Positions 9,604 to 18,346 of a DNA stretch of 64,000 nucleotides are shown here, in pieces; within the stretch, counting starts at the first letter, position 1, and each line of letters starts with the position of its first letter. The position numbers and the translations under genes were made by a program. The notes under the pieces are model-generated. The model made no database searches. It was not told where the DNA came from and saw nothing but the letters and a program-made list of their open reading frames with translations. The stretch comes from Bacillota bacterium (GTDB lineage Bacteria; Bacillota; Clostridia; Acetivibrionales; DSM-1351), in contig JAEWAX010000066.1 of the NCBI GenBank assembly GCA_023391425.1, positions 3,642 to 67,641 on the forward strand. Reading direction: 5' to 3'.

Positions 9604-10392
9604 ATGAAATCCCGTAAAACAGATAAATGGAGATTAAAAGAAAAACGTGGGCAAGGATATGGTGAAAACTATAAACCATGGATATTAGTTCACGAAGTGC
9701 CGTCTGATGGCAGATCACATAAGATATATGGCTGGAAGCATAATAGAACTTACCACTTTCTATCAGATGGTGAATTCTATGCTTTTTTAAGACTACAAAA
9801 GCAAGATAATGTTCTTGATATTAGAGAGCAATTTCCACTACTTCCACTGCAAGATACTCTTGATATAGCTAAAAAAAATGGTATATGCCATCCACCAATA
9901 ACTAAAAGTGATGATAAAGACAAAAACATATTAACTTCTGATTTAAATATACTTGTTAGCAACGGCTCTGAGGTTAAAGAGATAGTTCGAACTGTAAAAA
10001 CCGAGGCTGATTTAAAAAAAACAAGAACTCAAGAGAAACTATTTATTGAAAAAGAGTATTGGACTAAAAAAGGCATTGACTGGGGTATTATACTTCATAC
10101 TGAAGAGTCAAAAGTAATCGGGAATAATATATATCAAATCTATCAAGATTATTTTTGGACTGAAGATAAAAATCTTACTGATGAAGAGTTAAATTGGCTG
10201 GTGGATAGATTTAAAGATATGCTTATTAAAAATGACATGGTAATACATAAAACTACGCAAACATTTGAAAAATCTTTAGAATGGCGAGAAGGAGAAGGAT
10301 TAAATTTTTTTAAATTCTTATTAGCCCATAAAATAATAAAGACTGACTTTACAATAAAATTTAACTATTTTGATATGAAAATATGGTTTTAA
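9604..10392 (+). CDS. tnsA: TnsA, heteromeric transposase endonuclease subunit
   Basis: 262 aa. ATG 9604 is preferred to ATG 9598, because AAGGAG (9591-9596) is 7 bp from the former and only 1 bp from the latter. TnsA is a restriction-enzyme-like nuclease that cuts the 5' strands at the element ends while TnsB cuts the 3' strands, giving cut-and-paste movement. Candidate catalytic residues E57 (SDGEFY), D113 (TSDLNIL) and K132 (RTVKTEADL) sit almost where Tn7 TnsA has E63, D114 and K132. The C-terminal half should bind TnsC. It is the first gene of a tight operon; tnsB starts 12 bp after its stop. Confidence 0.93.
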   Translation: MKSRKTDKWRLKEKRGQGYGENYKPWILVHEVPSDGRSHKIYGWKHNRTYHFLSDGEFYAFLRLQKQDNVLDIREQFPLLPLQDTLDIAKKNGICHPPITKSDDKDKNILTSDLNILVSNGSEVKEIVRTVKTEADLKKTRTQEKLFIEKEYWTKKGIDWGIILHTEESKVIGNNIYQIYQDYFWTEDKNLTDEELNWLVDRFKDMLIKNDMVIHKTTQTFEKSLEWREGEGLNFFKFLLAHKIIKTDFTIKFNYFDMKIWF

Positions 10393-10404
10393 GGAGCAAC
10401 ACCA

Positions 10405-12543
10405 ATGGATAATATATTATACAACAATGACCTGATAAAAAATTTAGTAACTGGCACTACAGAAAGGATATTGTGGAATAGCTCTTCCCTAAATTATTTA
10501 TACTCCATAGAATTGTTTACAAATAAGTTAATTATCAACAAAAAAGCAATTACTGATATAGAAAAAGGCTTAGAAGAAGGTGTTTTTACTATATTACCAG
10601 ATGATACAAAACTTAAAGTATTAAATATAGATGAGTTAAATGAATCTAGAAAAGAATTACTAGAAAATCGCTATAAAATTGTAAAAGTTATAGATAATGA
10701 TGAGAATATTCCATATTGTTATGAAAGAGCATACAGGGGAAAGTTAATAAAAAAAGCAGTAGAGAAATATGATGTAGCGGAAAAGACAGTTTATCAGTAT
10801 ATAAGGAAATTCTGGCAAGGTGGTAGAACGATAGATTCTCTTTACGATGATTATGATAATTGCGGTAGGAATCCAGTAAAAAACTATACAAAAAAACCAG
10901 GTAGGAAAAGTGCTGCAGATAGGCTATTTCTTAAAAGAGATAAGGATCATACCGGATTTATTGTAGATAAACAAGCAAAAGAGATATTTTATAAGGGGTA
11001 TGTTAGATATATTAAAAATAATGCTGATATTGCTTTAAGTAAGGCTTTTGATGATATAAAAACAGATAATTATGGAGAAAAATCTTGGAACCAAAAACCA
11101 ACTTATGAACAATTTTATTACTGGTTTAGAAATAATATTGATATGGATGAAAATGAGAAGTTCAGAAAAGGTAAAAAGAATTATCAAAATAATGTTCGGG
11201 GTTTAACTTCAGATACAATATTTGAGGCAGATGCTCCTGGTTTTAGATATCAAGTAGATTCAACTCAATTTCCAATTTATTTGGTAAACAGAATAGATAG
11301 AAAGTTGATTGTTGGCAGGCCAGTAGTTTATTTTGCCGTAGACGCATATTCTACAATTATTACAGGTGTTCATGTCACTCTATTTCCAGAGTCTTGGGAC
11401 GGATATGCTAGCTTATTGTATAATGCAATCGAGGATAAAGTGAAATATTGTAGAGTGTTTGGAAAAGAGATTACAAGTGATGAATGGATTGTTAAAGGTT
11501 CTCCAAAAGTTGTTCTGGGAGATAGGGGAGGCTTTATTAGCAAACATTCAGATTTATTAATAGAAAAATTGAATATTGGATTTGAGATTGCGCCTTCATT
11601 CTCTGGTAGTTCTAAAGGCAATGTGGAAAAGAAATTTGATATTATTGAACAAATGTTAAAGCATGAATTACCAGGAATTATTAAAGAAAAATATAGAGAA
11701 CGTGGAGGAACTGATTATAGAAAAGATGCTAAATTAGATTTATATGAATTTACACAAATAGTTATAGAAGCTGTTTTAGAGCGAAACGAAAAAATAATGA
11801 AGGACTACCCACTTGAGAAAGAATTGGTTTGGGCAGCGATAGAGCCAAGCGCTAACAATATTTTCAAGTGGGCTATATCTCGGAAAAGCGGTGCATTAAG
11901 AAGTCAATCAGAAGAAAAACTTCGTTTTTATTTATTGAGACATGGTACAGCCTCAATTACTCATAGAGGTATTAAATACGGGAAAATGTACTACACCTGT
12001 AAAATAGCACAAGAAGAAAACTGGTTTTCAAGGGTAAATAAAGCTCAAACATTTGAAATAGCATTTGATTCAAGGTGTTTGAACACAATTTTACTTCATG
12101 ATGAAAAAAATATGCGATTTATTGAATGCGAAATCAATAGACAGCTGACTTCAAATTCCAAGTACATTGATAGGAGTTTAGAGGAAATTGAAAGCTATGA
12201 CGAAAATGTTTTAGCTAAAAATAAGATTTATACGGATAAAAATGATGAATCATCTAGAAAGCATAAAGAAAATAGAGATAAAATTACTAAATCAGCTGAT
12301 GAAAAAAGCAAAAACAGGGGAGCAGTATGTGTCAATAGTATTGAACAAAATAACGCGATTGAAAAAGGTCTATACGGCAATAAAGAATCGTTGATTAAAA
12401 ATCCATATGAATCACAAATAGATAATTTTGACCAAAACGATAGTAAATTCAATGAAAGAGTCACAGCACAAAATGTTAAAAGTAACTCAAGACAAAGATT
12501 TCAGAGCTTAATTAGCAAAAAAATTAATGAGGATTTAGGCTAG
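10405..12543 (+). CDS. tnsB: TnsB, DDE transposase subunit
   Basis: 712 aa, preceded by AAGGAG. TnsB binds the repeats at the element ends and performs 3'-end cleavage and joining. The N-terminal ~200 residues contain helix-turn-helix DNA-binding segments (KAVEKYDVAEKTVYQYIRK). The retroviral-integrase-type core carries D285 (VDSTQ), D373 (LGDRGG) and E408 (GNVEKKF). Their spacing, 88 and 35 residues, equals that of Tn7 TnsB (D273, D361, E396). The final ~110 residues are polar and low-complexity, and the extreme C-terminus of TnsB normally contacts TnsC. All catalytic residues are intact. It lies between tnsA (12 bp) and tnsC (13 bp). Confidence 0.95.
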   Translation: MDNILYNNDLIKNLVTGTTERILWNSSSLNYLYSIELFTNKLIINKKAITDIEKGLEEGVFTILPDDTKLKVLNIDELNESRKELLENRYKIVKVIDNDENIPYCYERAYRGKLIKKAVEKYDVAEKTVYQYIRKFWQGGRTIDSLYDDYDNCGRNPVKNYTKKPGRKSAADRLFLKRDKDHTGFIVDKQAKEIFYKGYVRYIKNNADIALSKAFDDIKTDNYGEKSWNQKPTYEQFYYWFRNNIDMDENEKFRKGKKNYQNNVRGLTSDTIFEADAPGFRYQVDSTQFPIYLVNRIDRKLIVGRPVVYFAVDAYSTIITGVHVTLFPESWDGYASLLYNAIEDKVKYCRVFGKEITSDEWIVKGSPKVVLGDRGGFISKHSDLLIEKLNIGFEIAPSFSGSSKGNVEKKFDIIEQMLKHELPGIIKEKYRERGGTDYRKDAKLDLYEFTQIVIEAVLERNEKIMKDYPLEKELVWAAIEPSANNIFKWAISRKSGALRSQSEEKLRFYLLRHGTASITHRGIKYGKMYYTCKIAQEENWFSRVNKAQTFEIAFDSRCLNTILLHDEKNMRFIECEINRQLTSNSKYIDRSLEEIESYDENVLAKNKIYTDKNDESSRKHKENRDKITKSADEKSKNRGAVCVNSIEQNNAIEKGLYGNKESLIKNPYESQIDNFDQNDSKFNERVTAQNVKSNSRQRFQSLISKKINEDLG

Positions 12544-12556
12544 AAGAAAGGATATT

Positions 12557-13522
12557 ATGTTTAATTATAATTATTATGAAAATTATGAGATTTCCCAATA
12601 TGAGGATATAGTAAAGAACGGTAAATTTTATTTTAGGGAACATGTTAATGCAAGATATATTAGGCAAGAGCAAGAGAATTACAGTGGGAATTTATTAATT
12701 GAAGCATTACCACCTATTAAGAATCTTGATAAAACGTTTGAATTTTTAAAAAAATATCCTAACTATTCAGAGAACGAAAAAAATTGCTCTGATGAGTATA
12801 GAATACATAGTATATTCAGACTTCTTAACTTTTTAATACCTTTATCATCAAATTTACTGACTGATCAATATTTATCAATCAGTATGCGTAATGGATATAT
12901 TAGTAAAAGAATAGGGACTAGAGATTATTGGAGTATGATTGAAAAATCAAATAGAAATCTTGTTAAAGGGGAAAAGAATGTTTTAGAATTATCCACGCAA
13001 TATTCAATTGCATCAAATTCTTCAAATGGTTTTTTAATTATTGGTGCAAGTGGATGTGGAAAAACATCAGGTATTAATAATAGTCTCTCCTTCTACCCAC
13101 AAGTTATTAAACACTTTGTAGATGTAGATGGAATGAAAAGTTTTTTTACTCAAATACCGTGGATACGAGTAGACTGCTCTTATGATGGGAGAATTTCAGG
13201 TGTATGTTATCACTTCTTTAGTGAACTTGATTTGCTCCTTGGAACTGATTATGTTCACAAATACGGTAGGATAACTATTGATAAAATGATTGAAGCAATT
13301 TCTTTTCTATCATTAAAATATGCAATTGGTGCCCTTGTAGTTGATGAGATTCAGTATATTAAACAAACTAAGAATGGAGAAGAGTTATTTAACTTTTTCG
13401 TTACTCTTTCTAATACAATTAGAATTCCAATTATATATATCGGAACATATAAAGCAAGTAATACTATTTTAGGTGAACAGTATGCTAAGGGGAGAAAAAG
13501 CGAGGGGATAGGATCAGTTTAA
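12557..13522 (+). CDS. tnsC: TnsC N-terminal part with AAA+ ATPase core
   Basis: 321 aa up to the premature TAA. Walker A is GASGCGKT (G163-T170) and Walker B is ALVVDEIQ (D263, E264), followed by a sensor-1-like IIYIGTYKA. AAGGA precedes ATG 12557. The truncated product keeps most of the ATPase core but loses the lid and C-terminal region (sensor 2 side) and all that follows. Confidence 0.85.
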   Translation: MFNYNYYENYEISQYEDIVKNGKFYFREHVNARYIRQEQENYSGNLLIEALPPIKNLDKTFEFLKKYPNYSENEKNCSDEYRIHSIFRLLNFLIPLSSNLLTDQYLSISMRNGYISKRIGTRDYWSMIEKSNRNLVKGEKNVLELSTQYSIASNSSNGFLIIGASGCGKTSGINNSLSFYPQVIKHFVDVDGMKSFFTQIPWIRVDCSYDGRISGVCYHFFSELDLLLGTDYVHKYGRITIDKMIEAISFLSLKYAIGALVVDEIQYIKQTKNGEELFNFFVTLSNTIRIPIIYIGTYKASNTILGEQYAKGRKSEGIGSV

Positions 13523-13633
13523 TATTATCGACTGGAATCTAATGATCTGGAATGGAATACTTTTATAGAAACTCTTTGGAAATATCAATGGGTAAAAAAC
13601 ATAACACCTCTGACTCAAGAACTCAGAGATATA

Positions 13634-14224
13634 ATGTTTAAGCGTTCGTTGGGAATTATTGATAGGGTAATTAAAATATTCATGGCTGTTCAACTAGAAG
13701 CTGTTTTCTCTGGGGAAGAACAAATAACTATAGATTTAATAAATAACGTAGCTGATAATAAATTTAAGTTATCAGAGAAAATAATTAGAGCGTTTCAATC
13801 AGGAAATAAAGCTAATATAAATCTATATGATGATATCATTGCACCTGACATCAAAATAGAAGAATATCTAAATAGAAATCTAGCGACTCAAAAAATAGAT
13901 GAAATTTATAATAGCCAGTCATTTAAGGAAAGTATTAACAAGCAACAGACAATTGATAATATTATTCATATATTACATCAAACAATGGATTTTAAAAATG
14001 ACGATATAGAAAAGGCTGCAGTTATAGTAGTGAATAAATTTGGATATAATAAAGATATTAATGTTTTAATAAAGGAAGTAGCAAAAGAATTATTAAGAAT
14101 AGAAATAAACAATGAAAATAATGATGAAAAGCAGCCTAAAAAGAAGAAAGGTGCTAAAAAACAAAAAGTACCAATAAATTTTGTGAAGGATAATATAAAA
14201 GATGTTCTTGATGGAATAAGTTAA
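13634..14224 (+). CDS. tnsC: TnsC C-terminal part downstream of the premature stop
   Basis: Coding continues directly after the TAA at 13522; the first in-frame ATG is 13634. A 196-aa product from here would begin FKRSLGIIDRVIKIFM, a TnsC-type lid segment, and end in a lysine-rich tail (PKKKKGAKKQKVP). No ribosome binding site is evident at 13634, so separate translation is doubtful. Confidence 0.6.
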   Translation: MFKRSLGIIDRVIKIFMAVQLEAVFSGEEQITIDLINNVADNKFKLSEKIIRAFQSGNKANINLYDDIIAPDIKIEEYLNRNLATQKIDEIYNSQSFKESINKQQTIDNIIHILHQTMDFKNDDIEKAAVIVVNKFGYNKDINVLIKEVAKELLRIEINNENNDEKQPKKKKGAKKQKVPINFVKDNIKDVLDGIS

Positions 14225-14239
14225 AGGAATTTCAAAAAA

Positions 14240-16087
14240 ATGATTAATTATTTTCCACCTATTAATCATGATGAGTTAATATATAGCATATTAGGAAGGT
14301 ATCATAAAACTGACGGAAACAACAATATAAAGGACACATTTCAAGATTTTTTTTCAAGGTCGACAATTACTCCAATCGTTGATTTGCCATGCCATTTAGA
14401 TGAACTCTCTAGCAATTTGCCAAAAGATATGGGGTACAGTAGTGAATTTTTTATTCATAACTGTACTCTTTTTCCATTTTACTCACCATTTATGTGTCAT
14501 GAATCGCGTCGAAAATGTATTAATATTATGAAAAGTGGAAATGGATCTACCTTGAAAACTAAGATGGGCATTGTTGCCGGAGGTATTTGTAAAAAAAATC
14601 ACATATATTATTGCCCAAAATGTGTGGAGCATGAGGAAGGAAACCAAATAGAACCTTATATTCATAGGTTACATCAAGTCGAAGGTGTTTTTATATGTGA
14701 TAAACATGATTGCAAATTAAAAGAATATGGACAAGGAATATTAAGTAAAATACAGGTGACCTACATCGATGTTAACAAAGTTAATTATGAAGTTGAGTAC
14801 ATGGATGATAAAAACACACAGGACAAACTTCTGAAGATTACTAATGAAGTGAAATACTTACTAGAAAATGATGTTAGTAGTTATCTAAATAATGTTAAAA
14901 TACATGAAAGATATTACGATTTGCTAGATGAAAAAGGCTATTTAACTGCAAGCAAATGCGTTAAGCAGGATAAACTAGGACGAGACTTTATTAATTATTA
15001 TGGGTCTGATTTTCTGGATATACTTGAGTCTCAAATTAATATTAAGGATGAAAATAATTGGTTAAAGATAATTCTTAGAAAGACCCATCGTATAGTTCAT
15101 CCTATAAGGCACATTTTGTTAATTGATTTTCTCTCTGGTAGTATTAAGAGTTTTATATATTATAATCCAGAGCCACAAGTATATCCATGTCTTAATAAAT
15201 TTTGTAACAGCTTTAAGAACTCATCAAGTACTGAATATAAAATAACTTCAGATTACAAAACTAGAGAACCTGTAGCTACAGTTACTTGTAAAGATTGTGG
15301 ATTTATATATTCAAGAAAGAAGTCTTCAGACATATATAGAATAGGTACTATAAAAGACTTTGGATTCCTGTGGTTAGGTAAATTAGAGGAGATTCTTGCT
15401 TATAATAAGGAAAGCTCATTAAGGTCAATTTCAAGAGAAATGGAATGTGATCCAAAAACAATCGTTAAGTATGCTAATAAATTAGGCTACTCAAATTCAA
15501 TTCAAAGTACAATGAAAATTTATACTAAAAGAATAAAGAATACCCAAGAAAATAAAGGGCTTCGCTATAAAAATAGTATTTTGGAACTTATACGTGCTAA
15601 TCCAACTATCTCAATAACAGAAATTAAACAGCTTAAATATAAAGACTATATGTGGTTATATAAAAATGATAAAGTTTGGTTAATGGCTGTAAGTCCAACT
15701 CATAAGAAGCCAGACAGTAATGTACACAATAAAGTGGATTGGGATAAGAGAGATAGAGAGCTAGTTGAATCACTTCAGACAGCGTACCTAAGCGTTAAAA
15801 ATAATGAGCCTGAAATAAGAATAACTAAAACTTTGCTTGGAAGAAAATGCAAGGTTTTACCATATATTGAGAAAAAGCTTAATAAATTACCCCTAAGTAA
15901 AGAGTACCTTGAAATAATACAGGAATCTGTAGAAGAATTTCAAATTAGAAGGGTAAACACTATATGTGATGATTTACGTAATAAAGGTGAAGAAATTGTT
16001 GAATGGAAAATAAAAAAGTTAGCTGGATTAAAGGATAATTTATCTAGTAAGGTTTTAGAAGTTATAAAAAATTATTTAAAATCATAA
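14240..16087 (+). CDS. tnsD: TnsD/TniQ-family target-selection protein, operon copy
   Basis: 615 aa, starting 15 bp after the tnsC stop with AAGGA upstream. The zinc-binding TniQ set is C117, C125-x2-C128, H142-R-x-H145, C153-x2-H156. An HTH-like segment (SLRSISREMECDPKTI) aligns with that of the divergent copy, and both have ~200 residues after it. Tn7 TnsD is 508 aa, so this one is longer. TnsD-type proteins bind the 3' end of glmS and direct insertion just downstream, and this operon copy is the natural candidate for that task. It is the last tns gene; the cargo starts 273 bp later. Confidence 0.92.
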   Translation: MINYFPPINHDELIYSILGRYHKTDGNNNIKDTFQDFFSRSTITPIVDLPCHLDELSSNLPKDMGYSSEFFIHNCTLFPFYSPFMCHESRRKCINIMKSGNGSTLKTKMGIVAGGICKKNHIYYCPKCVEHEEGNQIEPYIHRLHQVEGVFICDKHDCKLKEYGQGILSKIQVTYIDVNKVNYEVEYMDDKNTQDKLLKITNEVKYLLENDVSSYLNNVKIHERYYDLLDEKGYLTASKCVKQDKLGRDFINYYGSDFLDILESQINIKDENNWLKIILRKTHRIVHPIRHILLIDFLSGSIKSFIYYNPEPQVYPCLNKFCNSFKNSSSTEYKITSDYKTREPVATVTCKDCGFIYSRKKSSDIYRIGTIKDFGFLWLGKLEEILAYNKESSLRSISREMECDPKTIVKYANKLGYSNSIQSTMKIYTKRIKNTQENKGLRYKNSILELIRANPTISITEIKQLKYKDYMWLYKNDKVWLMAVSPTHKKPDSNVHNKVDWDKRDRELVESLQTAYLSVKNNEPEIRITKTLLGRKCKVLPYIEKKLNKLPLSKEYLEIIQESVEEFQIRRVNTICDDLRNKGEEIVEWKIKKLAGLKDNLSSKVLEVIKNYLKS

Positions 16088-16360
16088 TCATACATGCCTA
16101 TCTGTTTTGCCTCGACCTGGCAATTCTAATATGACAATCTTCTGTTTTCTTGCTTAATAATTAGGAGTATTTTATATCGGATATTAATCAGTCGTGGATA
16201 GAGAATTATGTATGGATAACTATTTATCAACAATATACAAACAATTTAGATATTATTGCCAAATTTGAGTATTTTATGTTGAAATGGATATCCAAAAGAT
16301 ATACAATTATGAAAACAAAGTTGATTAAGCGTTTTACTTTATTCAGAAAGGATAACTAAG

Positions 16361-17398
16361 ATGAATGATTTTTCAATGGCAACTATCTCAAAATTAATTG
16401 TACATTTGATAGGGAACAAATCAAAAGAAGAAGATATGGTGCTTTCAACCCAACTTTCGGATATAACAGCAGATTCTACAGAACAATATTTAAATCAATT
16501 TTTCTTTTCCTCGTTTAAATTTGATTTGACATATCAGTTCTCTCATGAATCGGATATAAATTTAAATGAAGTCTATAACTATACTTCAAAATTATTTAAA
16601 AACGAAGATGAGTTTTTAGAACAATCAGTTAATATAGCCAAACACTTATATGGGGTATCGACTCATCCGAATATAAAAAAAGGTGAATTGTATATATCAT
16701 ATATAAAAGAGTGTGTTATAGATGGAAAATCAACAGATGTTATAGGGATTTTTAAATCAGAAACGAAAGATTTCTATTTGGATATCATAGACAAACACAA
16801 CAAGTTTGATATTACATGTAAAAAAGGTATAAATACAAATAAATTAGATAAAGGCTGCTTAATTTGTGATATGGGTACTAGATATCCTCAAAAAGTGTTT
16901 ATTGTTGACTCGAATAGAAACGATGCTTATTACTGGAAAAAACTTTTTCTCAATGCGGATGAAGTTACAGATGAGTATTCAAATACTTCAACTATATTGA
17001 AAACTTGTAAACAGTTTGTAAAGAAAGCCTGCCATGATATTGAGCCTACTGATAAAATAGAATTACTTAATAATTCTATTCAATATTTTGAAACCCATGA
17101 TAGTTTTGAAATAGAAGACTTTACATCAACTGTTTTTAAGGATGATATTGCATCTTCAAATTTTAAAAAATATATTCAAGAAGTAGTTCCTGAAAAATCT
17201 TTCGAAAATCCATTTGATATTTCACCTAAAGCAGTTACAACAATTAAAAAGAACATTAAAAATTGTATTAAATTAGATTCTAACATTGAAATTAGGATAA
17301 ATACACAAACTCAGGCCATGGAAAGAATGGTGGAAAAAGGATATGATAACGAAAAGCAAATGAGTTATTATAAGATTTATTTTAAAAATGAAGAATAG
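16361..17398 (+). CDS. NA37/NdpA-like nucleoid-associated protein
   Basis: 345 aa, preceded by AAAGGA. It resembles the 37-kDa nucleoid-associated protein family (YejK/NdpA, NA37): ISKLIVHLIGNKSKEED at the N-terminus, HPNIKKGELYISYIKEC near residue 107, DVIGIFKSETKDFYL near 128, INTNKLDKGCLICDMG near 155. Family members bind DNA nonspecifically, and related genes occur next to nucleases in mobile islands. The nuclease gene follows after 18 bp, so the two are almost certainly co-transcribed. An N-terminal sensor or DNA-loading role for the following pair is inference. Confidence 0.75.
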   Translation: MNDFSMATISKLIVHLIGNKSKEEDMVLSTQLSDITADSTEQYLNQFFFSSFKFDLTYQFSHESDINLNEVYNYTSKLFKNEDEFLEQSVNIAKHLYGVSTHPNIKKGELYISYIKECVIDGKSTDVIGIFKSETKDFYLDIIDKHNKFDITCKKGINTNKLDKGCLICDMGTRYPQKVFIVDSNRNDAYYWKKLFLNADEVTDEYSNTSTILKTCKQFVKKACHDIEPTDKIELLNNSIQYFETHDSFEIEDFTSTVFKDDIASSNFKKYIQEVVPEKSFENPFDISPKAVTTIKKNIKNCIKLDSNIEIRINTQTQAMERMVEKGYDNEKQMSYYKIYFKNEE

Positions 17399-17416
17399 GA
17401 AAGGATGGATGATATC

Positions 17417-18346
17417 ATGGCTGGCGGAGAAAAAGCTAAAAGTTCTGGCGAATATGGGGAAGCTATTGTTGGTAAACTATTGAAACTTATAGGCTGGGAC
17501 AACCCCAATAATGGTGTTTCTGTTCCTTGTGTTTTTGAAGAGAAACATGATAAGCAAAAACATGGCATAGATTATATATATCAATATAGATCGCCTTTAA
17601 GAGATTCAACAAAACAAGAAGTATTAATTAGTGTAAAATGTCGTGATAATTACCCATCAACCGAAGATGGGGTGAAGAAAAAGTTTAAAGAGTTTTTAAT
17701 AGATTTAGCGCAAGCAATGGAATGTTATCCAGCATGTGACATCTCAAAACGTAAAATTCAAAATACTACCAAAAAAACAACATCAGGATTAATTTTTTGG
17801 ATTGACCGCAACAGAGGAGATGGTCGTGAAAATATAGGAGTGATAGATAAAATTGGGAATTTTTATTTAAAGGAAGAATGTACATATGAAGTAATTTCTC
17901 TTGTGGATAATAAACGTGCTCAGTTTTTATACAGTTTACTGACATTTACAAAAGCTAAGTATGGGGAAAATAATGTTGAGTTCTTTTATATTAATACCGG
18001 ACTTAATAATGCTAGTCTAAATCGAATTTACACAGGCAAGATTATGCCCGTTGAGTATGTGAATGCTAATGTTATACCTTTAGCTATTGTAAATAGTGAT
18101 AAGAAAACGTTGTTATTAGGAACTACAGACAACTTTTGCAAAGAGTATTTGTTAAGGTTAATAGGACTAGCTCAAGAACTAACAAGTACATGGGTAGCTA
18201 GTGTAATAATAGCTTTTCCAGACTATAATGAATTTGAGAATAGCGAAGATGTAATCAATGCTAAAAATGAATTCGAAAACAGTGGTTTTCTAAATAGTAT
18301 TGAAGTAATTACATTTAATCCGGATTTTAGAGATGGGGTGAAATAA
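17417..18346 (+). CDS. Putative PD-(D/E)XK-like nuclease
   Basis: 309 aa from ATG 17417; the earlier in-frame ATG at 17405 overlaps the AAAGGA site and is unlikely. The N-terminal ~80 residues look like a restriction-endonuclease fold: GEYGEAIVGKLLKLIGW, then KHGIDYI (D52), then QEVLISVKCRDN (E68, K74). The position usually holding the second acidic residue of (D/E)xK is S72, so the active site is a variant or E68 substitutes. The rest of the protein is not recognised. Its stop overlaps the next start (TAATG), implying coupled translation. The arrangement recalls the two-gene GAPS4 anti-phage system; that comparison is from memory and unverified. Confidence 0.6.
   Translation: MAGGEKAKSSGEYGEAIVGKLLKLIGWDNPNNGVSVPCVFEEKHDKQKHGIDYIYQYRSPLRDSTKQEVLISVKCRDNYPSTEDGVKKKFKEFLIDLAQAMECYPACDISKRKIQNTTKKTTSGLIFWIDRNRGDGRENIGVIDKIGNFYLKEECTYEVISLVDNKRAQFLYSLLTFTKAKYGENNVEFFYINTGLNNASLNRIYTGKIMPVEYVNANVIPLAIVNSDKKTLLLGTTDNFCKEYLLRLIGLAQELTSTWVASVIIAFPDYNEFENSEDVINAKNEFENSGFLNSIEVITFNPDFRDGVK

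Larger units (their letters stand above)
12557..14224 (+). pseudogene. tnsC: tnsC, interrupted by an in-frame TAA at codon 322
   Basis: Read through the TAA at 13520-13522, the frame spans 555 codon positions before its terminal stop, the length of Tn7 TnsC. Both halves are in the same frame with no indel, so a single base change is enough to explain the stop. The surrounding residues (EGIGSV, stop, YYRLESNDLEWNTF) look like unbroken coding sequence. TnsC is the AAA+ regulator linking TnsD at the target to TnsAB. Termination here would remove the C-terminal part that in Tn7 binds TnsA and TnsB. Sequencing error, recent inactivation or partial read-through are all possible. Confidence 0.85.
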
